From assembly GCF_003053725.1 (NCBI RefSeq), contig NZ_QAYC01000002.1, forward strand, positions 62,001 through 126,000: a DNA stretch of 64,000 nt. Reading direction: 5' to 3'. This document shows, piece after piece, positions 1 to 8,958 of this stretch. Numbering within the stretch: position 1 is the first letter of the stretch; each line of letters begins with the position of its first letter. A program made the translations under genes and the position numbers. Origin of the DNA: Rhodovulum kholense (lineage in GTDB: Bacteria; Pseudomonadota; Alphaproteobacteria; Rhodobacterales; Rhodobacteraceae). The notes beneath the pieces were generated by a model that saw nothing but the letters and a program-made list of their open reading frames with translations, made no database searches and was not told where the DNA came from.

Positions 1-87
1 CCTGGCCAGTGCGCGCAGCGCCTCCAGCGCCGCCTCTGCCCGGTCCGCCACCCGTCCCCGGGTGCGGAGCCTGTCGATGATCCCCAC
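1..87 (-). CDS. Partial unknown protein, N-terminus only
   Basis: An open frame of 29 codons begins with GTG (complement of 85-87) and runs off the left edge. The start is preceded on the minus strand by a purine-rich AGGGACAGG stretch that could serve as a ribosome-binding site. The residues (beginning V/M-GIIDRLRTRGRVADR) are charged and helical, with strongly GC-rich third positions like its neighbours. It lies about 105 bases downstream of gshA on the same strand, so it could be the next gene of that operon. Function cannot be assigned from so short a fragment. Confidence 0.4.
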   Translation of the reverse strand, partial: MGIIDRLRTRGRVADRAEAALEALRALAR

Positions 88-192
88 GTCCTGTCCCTCG
101 CGCGTCGTTTCCGAGTCTTTTTATCGACTATTCCGACGTCGCGGGCAAACAGGCGCTGAAAGAAGACGGACTGGCGAGCCGAAGCCGCAGTG

Positions 193-1563
193 TCAGTAGC
201 TGAAATCCGCGTAAATCCGGCTCAGATCGCCGTTCCAGTCGCCGTGATAATGGTCGAGCAGCTCGTCGGCCGGGGTCTTGCCGGTCTCGACGCTGTCTTC
301 CAGCGCATGCAGGAAATGGCGTTCGTCCTGGACCATGCCGCCCAGCCCCGGCCGCGCGCGGGCCTTGAGCCCGCCCCGGGCGATGTCGACCACCTGCCGG
401 GCAAGGCCCAGCATCTTGACGCCGTTCACCTCGGCATCGAGCCCGTCGGTGGCGGCGGCGACGCGCCAGGCCTCGCGGGTCTCGGCATCCCAGTCCTTGA
501 CCAGATCCCAGGCGGCATCGAGCGCGCCCTGATCGTAGGTCAGCCCGACCCAGAGCGCGGGCAGCGCGCAAAGCCTGCGCCACGGCCCGCCATCGGCGCC
601 GCGCATTTCGATGAATTTCTTCATCCGCGCCTCGGGGAAGATCGTCGTCAGGTGATCGGCCCAGTCCGACAGCGTCGGCACCTCGCCCGGCAGGGCGGGC
701 AGCCGACCGGCCATGAAATCGCGGAAGGACTGGCCCAGCGCGTCGATATAGCGGCCGTCGCGATAGACGAAATACATCGGCACATCGAGGGCATAGTCGA
801 CATAGCGCTCGAACCCGAACCCGTCCTCGAAGACGAAGGGCAGCATGCCGGTGCGCGCGGCATCGAGATCGCGCCAGACCCGGCTGCGCCAGGATTTCAT
901 GCCATTGGGCTTGCCGTCGAGGAAGGGCGAATTGGCGAACAGCGCGGTCGCGACGGGTTGCAGCGCCAGCGCCACCCGCAGCTTCTGCACCATGTCCGCC
1001 TCGGAGCCAAAGTCGAGGTTTACCTGAACCGTGCAGGTCCGGTACATCATCGTCTTGCCCATGGTCCCGACCCGGTCCATGTAATCGGTCATCAGCCGGT
1101 AACGCCCCTTGGGCATCATCGGCATGTCCTCATGGCTCCAGACCGGAGCGGCGCCGAGGCCGATGAAGCCGACGCCGATCTCGTCGGCCACGCCCTTCAC
1201 CTCGCGCAGATGCTCGGTGACCTCGTCGCAGGTCTGGTGGATGGTCTCGAGCGGCGCGCCCGACAGTTCCAGCTGGCCGCCCGGCTCGAGGCTGACATTG
1301 GCCCCGTCCTTCTGCAGCCCGATAAGGTTCTCGCCTTCCATCACCGGCGCCCAGCCATGGCGGTCGCGCAGCCCTTCCAGCACCGCCTTGACCGAGCGCG
1401 GGCCGTCATAGGGGATGGGCTTCAGCGCATCCTTGCAATAGCCGAACTTCTCGTGCTCGGTGCCGATCCGCCAGTCGGCCTTGGGCTTGCAGCCCGAAGC
1501 CAGGTATTCGGCCAGTTGCGCATGGGATTCGATCGGGCCGCCGCCTGACTGGGGAATGGACAT
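193..1563 (-). CDS. gshA: Glutamate-cysteine ligase (plant/alphaproteobacterial type)
   Basis: Catalyses the ATP-dependent joining of L-glutamate and L-cysteine, the first step of cytosolic glutathione synthesis. The 456-residue protein is full length for the GCS2 family. Family-typical stretches are WRIGTEHEKFGY near residue 32, GQLELSG near residue 97 and the central MYRTCTVQVNLDF segment near residue 172. The ATG start is followed by the usual short linker. It lies 61 bases downstream of the small membrane-protein gene and probably belongs to the rsmE transcription unit. No frameshift or missing segment is seen. Confidence 0.93.
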   Translation of the reverse strand: MSIPQSGGGPIESHAQLAEYLASGCKPKADWRIGTEHEKFGYCKDALKPIPYDGPRSVKAVLEGLRDRHGWAPVMEGENLIGLQKDGANVSLEPGGQLELSGAPLETIHQTCDEVTEHLREVKGVADEIGVGFIGLGAAPVWSHEDMPMMPKGRYRLMTDYMDRVGTMGKTMMYRTCTVQVNLDFGSEADMVQKLRVALALQPVATALFANSPFLDGKPNGMKSWRSRVWRDLDAARTGMLPFVFEDGFGFERYVDYALDVPMYFVYRDGRYIDALGQSFRDFMAGRLPALPGEVPTLSDWADHLTTIFPEARMKKFIEMRGADGGPWRRLCALPALWVGLTYDQGALDAAWDLVKDWDAETREAWRVAAATDGLDAEVNGVKMLGLARQVVDIARGGLKARARPGLGGMVQDERHFLHALEDSVETGKTPADELLDHYHGDWNGDLSRIYADFSY

Positions 1564-1624
1564 GGGCCAGCGGCCTCCAGATTGTTCGCTCGTGTTCCGG
1601 CCAAGACCTGCGTCGCGGGCGGGC

Positions 1625-2146
1625 TCAAGTCAAGGCCGGACGGACGATCCTCGACCAGACCGTCACCGGGCCGTCGGCAGGGCTGCGGTCGAGCGCCGAG
1701 AGGATCGCGCGGGGATTGGCGCAGGGCAGCGCCATGAACACGTCGAACAGCGCGTCGGCGCCGCTGGCCGAGGCGGGAATCGTGACCTCCGGAAACCGTG
1801 TCTGGCTCAGCCGCCAGCCGCGCGCCCCGGTCTCGTCGAAGACCATCTCGATGCGGGTAATCTCGCTCAGCGCGACAAAGCCGCCGCCCCGGGGCGCCAG
1901 ATAGGTGATCTGGCCCTCGTCGACCTGCACGATCCCGGGGCCATTGCCCGGGATGCGGAACCGGTTGCGTCGGATCGCGACGAAACCAAGCCCCGCCCCC
2001 AGCGCCACCGTCAACACGCCCAGCGCCTGGAACAGATACCCGCCCAGCCCGAAGATCCAGAGCCCGGCTAGCGCGACGCCGCCCGCCGCGATGACCTCGC
2101 GCCGCTGCCGGAGAGCCGCGACCGCCTCGGGCCGCAGAAAGCTCAC
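1625..2146 (-). CDS. Small two-helix membrane protein, function unknown
   Basis: Encodes about 173 residues. I chose the GTG start at 2144-2146 because it overlaps the TGA stop of rsmE as a GTGA junction, the arrangement expected for translational coupling. After a charged N-terminus (SFLRPEAVAALRQRR) there are two closely spaced hydrophobic segments at roughly residues 20-62, then a soluble C-terminal domain of about 105 residues that includes an RFRIPGNGPGIVQVDEGQ stretch. I do not recognise the family. Its position between rsmE and gshA suggests cotranscription but does not reveal a role. Confidence 0.75.
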   Translation of the reverse strand: MSFLRPEAVAALRQRREVIAAGGVALAGLWIFGLGGYLFQALGVLTVALGAGLGFVAIRRNRFRIPGNGPGIVQVDEGQITYLAPRGGGFVALSEITRIEMVFDETGARGWRLSQTRFPEVTIPASASGADALFDVFMALPCANPRAILSALDRSPADGPVTVWSRIVRPALT

Positions 2147-2877
2147 CCCCAATCCCCCAGCGCCTGCTGCCAGACCGTCAGCGCGGCGACCGCCGCCGTA
2201 TCGGCGCGCAATACCCGGGGGCCGAGGCTGACCGGATGGGCGAAGGGCAGCGCGCGAAGCCGGGCGCGCTCGGTCTCGGAAAACCCGCCCTCGGGCCCGA
2301 TCAGGATCGCCCAGGGGCCCTTCGGCGCCTCCCCCAGCGCCTGACCGGCCCCGACCAGCGCCTCGTCGCAGAACATCAGATGGCGGCCCTCGGGCCAGGC
2401 ATCGAGCAGATCCGACAGCTTTTGCAAATCGGCCACCTCGGGTACATAAGTGCCGCCGCATTGCTCGGCCGCCTCGACGGCATGAGCCTGCAGCCGGTCG
2501 CGGCGGATGCGTTCGGAATTGGTGAACTCGGTCTGCACGGGACAGATCCGGGCCGCGCCCAGTTCGGCCGCCTTCTCGACGATGAAATCCGTTCGCGTTT
2601 TCTTGATCGGCGCGAAGCACAGCCACAGATCGGGCGGAAGCTGCAGCGGTCGGGTGTTTTCGCGGCAGACCAGCACCCCTGCGCGCTTCTTCGCCTCGAC
2701 CACGTCGGCCAGCCATTCACCTGATTTACCGTCGAAAACCAGCACCGGGTCGCCCGGAACCAGCCGCATCACGGCGAACAGGTAATGCGCCTGGTCGCCC
2801 GTCAGAGGAACGGTTTGCCCTTCCCCCAAGGGCTGCTCTACATAGAGCCGGATTCTTGCTGACCGAAGATCGTTCAT
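2143..2877 (-). CDS. rsmE: 16S rRNA (uracil1498-N3)-methyltransferase
   Basis: RsmE is a SPOUT-class methyltransferase that methylates N3 of U1498 in 16S rRNA. The 244-residue protein has the N-terminal PUA-like domain (RLYVEQPLGEGQ, then GDQAHYLFAVMRL) and the C-terminal knot domain, with the signature IGPEGGFSETE near residue 195 and LGPRVLRADTAAVAAL near residue 222. The ATG at 2875-2877 was chosen because the family begins with RxRxY shortly after the start. It lies only 13 bases from the divergent ubiA start, so any promoter must overlap the ubiA coding region. Confidence 0.93.
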   Translation of the reverse strand: MNDLRSARIRLYVEQPLGEGQTVPLTGDQAHYLFAVMRLVPGDPVLVFDGKSGEWLADVVEAKKRAGVLVCRENTRPLQLPPDLWLCFAPIKKTRTDFIVEKAAELGAARICPVQTEFTNSERIRRDRLQAHAVEAAEQCGGTYVPEVADLQKLSDLLDAWPEGRHLMFCDEALVGAGQALGEAPKGPWAILIGPEGGFSETERARLRALPFAHPVSLGPRVLRADTAAVAALTVWQQALGDWG

Positions 2878-2890
2878 GGGGGCCATTGTT

Positions 2891-3880
2891 ATGTCCGACA
2901 CCGCCGAAACGCCAGAGGTCCACAGCGCCTTGGACAGAGCCGTGGAGGGCCAGGTCGCCGATGCAGTCAAGGGCAACTGGGTCGACCGCCTCGCCCCGGT
3001 CTGGACCCGCCCCTATCTGCGGCTGTCGCGGGCCGACCGCCCGGTCGGCACCTGGCTTCTGTACCTGCCCTGCCTCTGGGGCGTGACGCTGGCTGCGGCC
3101 TCGACAGGGTTCCGCTGGATCGACCTCTGGATCGTGCTGGGCTGCGGCATCGGCGCCTTCCTGATGCGCGGCGCGGGCTGCACCTGGAACGACATTACCG
3201 ACCGCAACATCGACGGCGAGGTCGCGCGCACCCGCTCGCGCCCGATCCCTTCGGGGCAGGTGACGGTGGCGCAGGCGGTGTTCTGGATGGTGATCCAGTC
3301 GCTCGCCGCCTTCTGCATCCTGATCACCTTCAACGCGGCCGCCATCGCGATGGGCGTGGCTTCGCTGGCGCTGGTGGCGATCTACCCGTTCGCCAAGCGC
3401 TTTACCTGGTGGCCGCAGGTCTTTCTGGGGCTGGCCTTCAACTGGGGCGCGATGCTGGCCTGGGTCGCCCATACCGGCAGCCTGAGCCTCGCCCCGGTCC
3501 TGCTGTATCTGGCGGGCATCGCCTGGACGATCTTCTACGACACCATCTATGCCCATCAGGACAAGGAGGACGACGCCCTGATCGGGGTCAAGTCGACCGC
3601 GCGGCTCTTTGCCGAAAACACGCCGGTCCGTCTGCAACAGTTCCTGATCGCCGCAACCGGGCTGATGGTGCTGGGGGTGCTGCTGGCGCTCCTGCGCCCG
3701 GCCGGAGGCACGGCGGCCTTCATGGGGCTGATCGGCACTGCGGGCTTTGCGCTGCACATGTCCTGGCAGCTTCGGCGCCTCGATACCGAGAATACCGACC
3801 GCTGCCTGTCGCTGTTCCGCAGCAACCGCGATGCCGGGCTGATCCCGGTGCTGTGCTTCGGCCTCGCAATCCTTGCCTGA
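2891..3880 (+). CDS. ubiA: 4-hydroxybenzoate polyprenyltransferase
   Basis: An integral membrane enzyme that attaches the polyprenyl tail to 4-hydroxybenzoate in ubiquinone synthesis. The 329-residue protein carries both Asp-rich prenyl-diphosphate/Mg sites: WNDITDRNIDGEVARTRSRP near residue 102, and YDTIYAHQDKEDD near residue 216. About eight hydrophobic helices surround them. I chose the ATG at 2891 (MSDTAETPEV) over the in-frame ATG 15 bases upstream, because the upstream one would overlap the rsmE start. Other ubiquinone genes in this window are ubiTUV and a ubiH-type hydroxylase. Confidence 0.95.
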   Translation: MSDTAETPEVHSALDRAVEGQVADAVKGNWVDRLAPVWTRPYLRLSRADRPVGTWLLYLPCLWGVTLAAASTGFRWIDLWIVLGCGIGAFLMRGAGCTWNDITDRNIDGEVARTRSRPIPSGQVTVAQAVFWMVIQSLAAFCILITFNAAAIAMGVASLALVAIYPFAKRFTWWPQVFLGLAFNWGAMLAWVAHTGSLSLAPVLLYLAGIAWTIFYDTIYAHQDKEDDALIGVKSTARLFAENTPVRLQQFLIAATGLMVLGVLLALLRPAGGTAAFMGLIGTAGFALHMSWQLRRLDTENTDRCLSLFRSNRDAGLIPVLCFGLAILA

Positions 3881-3946
3881 CCGCCGCACCGTCCCGCCCC
3901 CAAGCGATGAAAGGCCTTCGATGACACCCCAAGCCCGGACCGGCCG

Positions 3947-5998
3947 ATGCGGCATCTCCTGTCGAAACTGATCGCCCCCGCCGTCTTTGCGCTGGCAGCA
4001 CTTGTCTGCCTTTGCGCGGCGCTGCTGGCGGTCAACTGGATCGAATCCCACACCCGCCAGTCGGTGCGGGCGGCGCTGACCGAACGGGGTATCCCCTGGG
4101 CCAACGTGCGGGCCGACGGCATGCTGATGCATCTGTCCGGCACCGCGCCGGACGAGGCCGCCCGGTTCCACGCACTGGCAGCCGCCGGGACGGTGGTCGA
4201 CAGCACCAACCTGATCGACGATATCGAGGTCGCCGCACCGACGCCGCTGGACGGGCCGCGCTTTTCGGTCGAGCTTTTGCGCAACGACACCGGCATTTCG
4301 GTGATCGGGCTCATTCCGCGGCGCTCGCGCACCGAGGTCCTGGCCGCCGATCTGGCCCGGATCGCCGGGCGGCTGCCGGTCACCGACATGATGGACAGCG
4401 CCGATGCGGCCGCGCCCGAGGGCTGGGATGCCGCGCTTGACTTCGGTCTGATCGCGCTCGACCGGCTGAAACGCTCGAAAATATCGATCACCGCGAACCG
4501 GGTCTCCGTCACCGCGATTTCGGACAGCGCCAAGGACAAGGCGCGGCTGGAACGCGAACTGCGTGCGGCAGCCCCCAGGGGGCTCGATCTGGCGCTGGAC
4601 ATCTCTGCACCGCGGCCGACCATCGCCCCCTTCACCCTGCGCTTCCTGATGGACGAGGCGGGCGCGCGTTTCGATGCCTGCGCCGCCGATACCGAAGGCG
4701 CGGCCGCGCTGATCCTTGCCGCCGCGCGCGAAGCGGGTGCGCCCGACGACGCCACCTGCACGCTGGGGCTTGGCGCCCCCTCGGCCGACTGGGGCACGGC
4801 CGCGGCCAGCGGCATCGCGGCGCTGGCCGAGCTGGGCGGCGGAAGCCTGACCTTTTCGGATACGGACGTGACGCTGGTGGCGGCCACCGGGACCGAGACC
4901 GCCCTGTTCGACCGGGTCAGCGCCGCGCTCAAGGCAGACCTGCCCGAGGCCTTCACCCTGCACACCGTTCTGCCCGCCCCGGTCAAGACCGACGGCGCCG
5001 CCCCCGGACCGGCCGAGTTCGTGGCGACGCTGAGCCCCGAGGGCCTGGTACAGATGCGCGGCCGGGTGACCGATGCGATGGTCCGCGACGCGACCGAAAC
5101 CTATGCCCGGTCGCGCTTTGGCGGCGAGCATGTGCATTCGGCGCTGCGGCTCGACCCCGCGCTGCCCGAGGGCTGGCCGATGCGGGTTCTGGCCGGGCTT
5201 GAGGCGCTGTCGCAGCTCCGGAACGGCTCGGCCGTGGTGCAGCCCGATTTCGTGCAGATCAACGGGCTGACCGAGGACGAAACCGCCCGCGCCCGGGTCG
5301 CGCAGATCCTGTCGGACAGGTTGGGCGATGCGCAGAACTTCGGGCTGCAGATCACCTATCGCAAGCCTCCCGAGACGCCCGGCGCGGCGCTTGCCGATCC
5401 GGCCGTCTGCGTCGAAGAGATCGGCGCGGTGCTGGCGGAAACCAAGATCACTTTCGACCCCGGCTCGGCCACCATCGACGGCGCCTCGCTGCGCGTGGTC
5501 GACCAGATCGCCGACATCCTGCGCGGCTGCCCCCGCGCGAAGATGGAAATCGCGGGCTATACCGACAGCCAGGGCCGGGACGAAATGAACCTGCGGCTCA
5601 GCCAGGCCCGCGCCAATGCGGTGGTCGACGCGCTGATGGCCCGCCGCATTCTGGTCGGCAACCTGACCGCCAAGGGCTATGGCGAGCAGGACCCGGTCGC
5701 GGAAAACGACACCGAGGAGGGCCGCGAGGCCAACCGGCGGATCGAGTTCCACCTGATCGAAGACGCCGGTCCCGACGGGAGCGAAGCCGAAGACACCGAA
5801 GCGGAAGCCGCCGATACCGGCGACGACACGACGTCCGAGGCCGAAGGTGAAGCCGAGGGAGAGGACGAAACCGGGGCTGAACCCCAGGACGATATCGGGG
5901 CCGAAACCGGGCCCGAGACCGGGGTAGACGACACCGCCCGGGACGCAGAGGACCCGGCCGATGCCGGTGAAGAGGACCAGATCGATGGACAGGACTGA
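3947..5998 (+). CDS. OmpA-family protein with BON-like repeats and acidic tail
   Basis: A 683-residue envelope protein. An N-terminal hydrophobic segment (about residues 8-28) acts as an anchor or signal. The central region resembles tandem BON-like modules. Residues about 495-605 form an OmpA/MotB-type peptidoglycan-binding domain, with IAGYTDSQGRDEMNLRLSQ and AKGYGEQDPVAENDTEEGR. The last 75 or so residues are almost entirely Asp/Glu/Ala/Thr, a very acidic low-complexity tail uncommon behind this domain. It follows ubiA by 66 bases, and its 3' end overlaps the start of the next small gene, suggesting an operon. Likely role: tethering the envelope to peptidoglycan. Confidence 0.85.
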   Translation: MRHLLSKLIAPAVFALAALVCLCAALLAVNWIESHTRQSVRAALTERGIPWANVRADGMLMHLSGTAPDEAARFHALAAAGTVVDSTNLIDDIEVAAPTPLDGPRFSVELLRNDTGISVIGLIPRRSRTEVLAADLARIAGRLPVTDMMDSADAAAPEGWDAALDFGLIALDRLKRSKISITANRVSVTAISDSAKDKARLERELRAAAPRGLDLALDISAPRPTIAPFTLRFLMDEAGARFDACAADTEGAAALILAAAREAGAPDDATCTLGLGAPSADWGTAAASGIAALAELGGGSLTFSDTDVTLVAATGTETALFDRVSAALKADLPEAFTLHTVLPAPVKTDGAAPGPAEFVATLSPEGLVQMRGRVTDAMVRDATETYARSRFGGEHVHSALRLDPALPEGWPMRVLAGLEALSQLRNGSAVVQPDFVQINGLTEDETARARVAQILSDRLGDAQNFGLQITYRKPPETPGAALADPAVCVEEIGAVLAETKITFDPGSATIDGASLRVVDQIADILRGCPRAKMEIAGYTDSQGRDEMNLRLSQARANAVVDALMARRILVGNLTAKGYGEQDPVAENDTEEGREANRRIEFHLIEDAGPDGSEAEDTEAEAADTGDDTTSEAEGEAEGEDETGAEPQDDIGAETGPETGVDDTARDAEDPADAGEEDQIDGQD

Positions 5999-6311
5999 AT
6001 TCATTCTGGTCACCAGCGTCATGCTGTTCGTGGCCTTCGCACTTGGCTGGGTCGCCTGCTGGCTGGTGCAGCGGCTGGGGCGCACCACGACCGCCGACAT
6101 GGGCGAGCTGGACCGCATGGCGCATGCGCTGCACGAGGCCGAGGAGGCCCGCGATCAGGCGGTGGGCTATCTGAACCAGCGCGAGGCCGAACTGACCAAC
6201 CAGCTCAACCAGACCGAGGCCGAGCTGAACGCCGCGATGGACGGGCTGCAACATGCCCGCCAGGAGGCCGAGGAGCTGCGCGCCTATATCGAACGGATCA
6301 ACGCGCGCTAA
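5985..6311 (+). CDS. Membrane-anchored coiled-coil protein, unknown function
   Basis: A 108-residue protein. The chosen ATG lies 14 bases inside the end of the OmpA-family gene in another frame, implying translational coupling. Residues 5-28 form one transmembrane helix (FILVTSVMLFVAFALGWVACWL). The rest is a continuous charged heptad-like helix rich in Glu, Ala, Gln and Arg, so a coiled coil facing one side of the membrane is likely. I do not recognise a named family. Its coupling to the upstream OmpA-type protein suggests that the two work together in the envelope. It ends nine bases before the convergent TSUP gene. Confidence 0.8.
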   Translation: MDRTEFILVTSVMLFVAFALGWVACWLVQRLGRTTTADMGELDRMAHALHEAEEARDQAVGYLNQREAELTNQLNQTEAELNAAMDGLQHARQEAEELRAYIERINAR

Positions 6312-6320
6312 CCGGCCGCC

Positions 6321-7082
6321 TCAGCCCATCAGCCCCTTCCGGATCAGGTTCAGCCCCGCCAACGCCAGCACGGCCAGGGTGGCGCGGCGGAACCGGACGG
6401 GGTCAAGCCGGTCCTGCAGCCTGACCCCCGCCCACATGCCCAGCGCTGCGGGCAGCACCAGCACCGCCGAGAAGGGCAGGCTTTGCGCGTTCAGCACGCC
6501 CGAACCCAGATGCGCCAGCAGCAGCATCACCGCCCCGATCAGGAAGACGACGCCCTGCACCCGGACCATCTCGGTCTTTTCGGTGTTGAAGGACAGCAGA
6601 TAGGCGATGACCGGCGGCCCCCAGACCCCCGAGATGCCGCCGAAGAACCCGCCGGTCAGCCCCATCGCGATCTCGGCCCGGGCGCGGTGGCGGGCGGGCA
6701 GGATCAGCTGTCGCCCGGCCAGCTGCGAGACCGTGAAGGCGGCGATGGGCAGCCCGATCAACAGATACATGACCCGGTCGGGCAGGATCGCGACCAGCGG
6801 CGCGCTGAGGCCGATCGCCAGCACCACGCAGCCGATCAGCAGCCGGTAGCGCCGGAGCGACCGCCAGGCCGCCGCAGTCCCCTGCCGGAAGGCTTGCGCG
6901 ATGTTGGTCAAAAGCGTCGCCAGCACCAGCCCGGCCAGCGCCAGATCGGCGGGCAGAAAGCTCGACAGGCCCGAGATCATGATCATCGGCATGGCAAAGC
7001 CCACCGCACCCTTGACGAAGCCCGCCAGAAGCGCCACCGCCAGCGCGGCGGCGAAAAGGTCCGTGTCGATACCCAGGATCAT
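6321..7082 (-). CDS. TSUP (TauE/SafE) family membrane permease
   Basis: A 253-residue polytopic membrane protein with about eight hydrophobic segments in two homologous halves, each starting with a Gly/Ala-rich motif (LLAGFVKGAVGFAMP near residue 19 and GLTGGFFGGISGVWGPPVIAYLL near residue 143). These are hallmarks of the TauE/SafE family, which moves sulfite, sulfonates or other organic anions. The substrate cannot be told from sequence, and the neighbours (an OmpA-type operon and mcd) give no strong hint. It is convergent with the coiled-coil gene and divergent from mcd. Confidence 0.88.
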   Translation of the reverse strand: MILGIDTDLFAAALAVALLAGFVKGAVGFAMPMIMISGLSSFLPADLALAGLVLATLLTNIAQAFRQGTAAAWRSLRRYRLLIGCVVLAIGLSAPLVAILPDRVMYLLIGLPIAAFTVSQLAGRQLILPARHRARAEIAMGLTGGFFGGISGVWGPPVIAYLLSFNTEKTEMVRVQGVVFLIGAVMLLLAHLGSGVLNAQSLPFSAVLVLPAALGMWAGVRLQDRLDPVRFRRATLAVLALAGLNLIRKGLMG

Positions 7083-7242
7083 GCGCGCCTCCCCGCTCCG
7101 GCTATAGCCCGGACCGGCGCATGCCGCAGCCGCAAAATGGACGGGTCATTATCCTTCAAAACATGCAACTCAATTGAATTTTTGTTGCGCTGCATCTGCG
7201 AAAGCCCTATGTCACGGCAAGCCCGAAGGAAGGAGACGATTC

Positions 7243-8925
7243 ATGCCCCATGACGGTCAGGACAGGCCCGCCGAACAGGCGCTTCTCGCCGATCTTCTGA
7301 CGCTGACCGAGGCCGCGCTTGGCCCGGTCGAGGCGGTGACCGAGGCCGCGCGCACCGCGCTTGCTGCCCGCGTGACCGAGGAGGGCCGCGTCTCGGGCCG
7401 CCTGGTCGAGGCCGAACAGCACGCCGCCCACGGGCTGGCCTGGCTCGCGACCTATGCCCAGGCGCTGCGCCAGATGCAGGCCTGGGCCGGACGGCTGACC
7501 GAACAGGGCAAGTTCGGCGAGATCGAACAGCTGATCCTGCAGATCGCCTTCGGTGAATATCTGGCTCAGATCGCGGGCGGCATCCCGATGAGCCAGGGCG
7601 AGATCGTCCGCCTGCCCGAGCTGGGCGTTTCGTCCGAGGCCCATCACGCCTTCTATTCCGATGCGGTGACCGCGCTGATCCGGGGCGGCAACACCCCCGC
7701 CGCCCGTGCCCGTCTGGTCGCGCTGATGCGCGAGCAGGTCGCCAATGTCACGCTGGGCGCGACCGGGCTCGACGACGAGCTTGAAATGATCCGCGAACAG
7801 TTCCGCCGCTTTGCCCTCGACCGGGTCGAACCGAACGCCCATGACTGGCACCTGAAGGATCAGTTGATCCCGATGGAAATCATCGAGGAGATGGCCGAGC
7901 TGGGCGTCTTCGGGCTGACCATCCCAGAAGAATTCGGCGGCTTCGGACTGTCCAAGGCCTCGATGTGCGTCGTCTCCGAGGAACTTTCGCGCGGCTATAT
8001 CGGCGTGGGCTCGCTTGGCACCCGCTCCGAGATCGCGGCCGAACTGATCCTGTGCGGCGGCACCGACGACCAGAAGGCGCATTGGCTGCCCAAGATCGCC
8101 TCGGGCGAGATCCTGCCCACGGCGGTCTTCACCGAACCGAATACCGGGTCCGATCTGGGCGCGCTCCGGACCCGCGCGGTCAAGGCGGGCGACAGCTACG
8201 AGGTGACCGGCAACAAGACCTGGATCACCCATGCCGCCCGCGCCCATGTGATGACGCTGCTGGCGCGGACCGACCCCGAGACGACCGATTACAAGGGCCT
8301 CTCGATGTTCCTGGCGGAAAAGACGCCCGGGACCGAGGACACCCCCTTCCCCACCCCCGGCATGACCGGCGGCGAGATCGAGGTGCTGGGCTATCGCGGC
8401 ATGAAGGAATACGAACTTGGCTTCGACAAGTTCGCGGTTCCGGCGGAAAACCTTCTGGGCGGGGTCGAGGGCCAGGGCTTCAAGCAGCTGATGCAAACCT
8501 TCGAATCGGCCCGCATCCAGACCGCCGCGCGCGCCATCGGCGTGGCGCAGTCCGCGCTCGATGTCTCGATGCGCTATGCCGAGGACCGCAAACAGTTCGG
8601 CAAGCCGCTGATCGCCTTCCCCCGCGTCGCCGACAAGCTGGCGATGATGGCGGTCGAGATCATGGTGGCGCGCCAGCTGACCTATTTCGCGGCCTGGGAA
8701 AAGGACCATGACCGGCGCTGCGACCTCGAGGCCGGGATGGCCAAGCTTCTGGGCGCCCGCGTTGCCTGGGCTGCCGCCGATAACGGGTTGCAGATCCATG
8801 GCGGCAACGGCTTCGCGCTGGAATACACGATCAGCCGCATCCTGTGCGACGCGCGCATCCTGAACATCTTCGAGGGTGCCGCCGAGATCCAGGCGCAGGT
8901 CATCGCGCGCCGCGTGCTGGGCTGA
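7243..8925 (+). CDS. mcd: (2S)-Methylsuccinyl-CoA dehydrogenase
   Basis: An FAD acyl-CoA dehydrogenase of 560 residues, about 160 longer at the N-terminus than ordinary members. That length and helical extension are typical of Mcd, which oxidises methylsuccinyl-CoA to mesaconyl-CoA in the ethylmalonyl-CoA pathway. Core motifs: TIPEEFGGFGLSK near residue 225, FTEPNTGSDLGALRT near residue 297, and IFEGAAEIQ at the C-terminus, with the presumed catalytic Glu near residue 544. The ATG at 7243 sits behind a strong GAAGGAAGGAG site. A different long-chain or AidB-like dehydrogenase remains possible. It supports acetyl-CoA assimilation without the glyoxylate cycle. Confidence 0.8.
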   Translation: MPHDGQDRPAEQALLADLLTLTEAALGPVEAVTEAARTALAARVTEEGRVSGRLVEAEQHAAHGLAWLATYAQALRQMQAWAGRLTEQGKFGEIEQLILQIAFGEYLAQIAGGIPMSQGEIVRLPELGVSSEAHHAFYSDAVTALIRGGNTPAARARLVALMREQVANVTLGATGLDDELEMIREQFRRFALDRVEPNAHDWHLKDQLIPMEIIEEMAELGVFGLTIPEEFGGFGLSKASMCVVSEELSRGYIGVGSLGTRSEIAAELILCGGTDDQKAHWLPKIASGEILPTAVFTEPNTGSDLGALRTRAVKAGDSYEVTGNKTWITHAARAHVMTLLARTDPETTDYKGLSMFLAEKTPGTEDTPFPTPGMTGGEIEVLGYRGMKEYELGFDKFAVPAENLLGGVEGQGFKQLMQTFESARIQTAARAIGVAQSALDVSMRYAEDRKQFGKPLIAFPRVADKLAMMAVEIMVARQLTYFAAWEKDHDRRCDLEAGMAKLLGARVAWAAADNGLQIHGGNGFALEYTISRILCDARILNIFEGAAEIQAQVIARRVLG

Positions 8926-8958
8926 CCCGGACCCGTCGTCTCTCCGGGCGCTCCGGCC

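Noticed and set aside
2726..6118. A 1130-codon open frame on the minus strand opposite ubiA and the OmpA-family gene
   Set aside because: Arg/Gly/Gln-rich low-information product without domains, caused by high GC content. The plus-strand genes carry clear family motifs.
7083..7242. Short AT-rich stretch with TCAATTGA palindrome upstream of mcd as a regulator site
   Set aside because: It is an eight-base palindrome in AT-rich DNA and does not match a known regulator consensus closely enough to list as a site.
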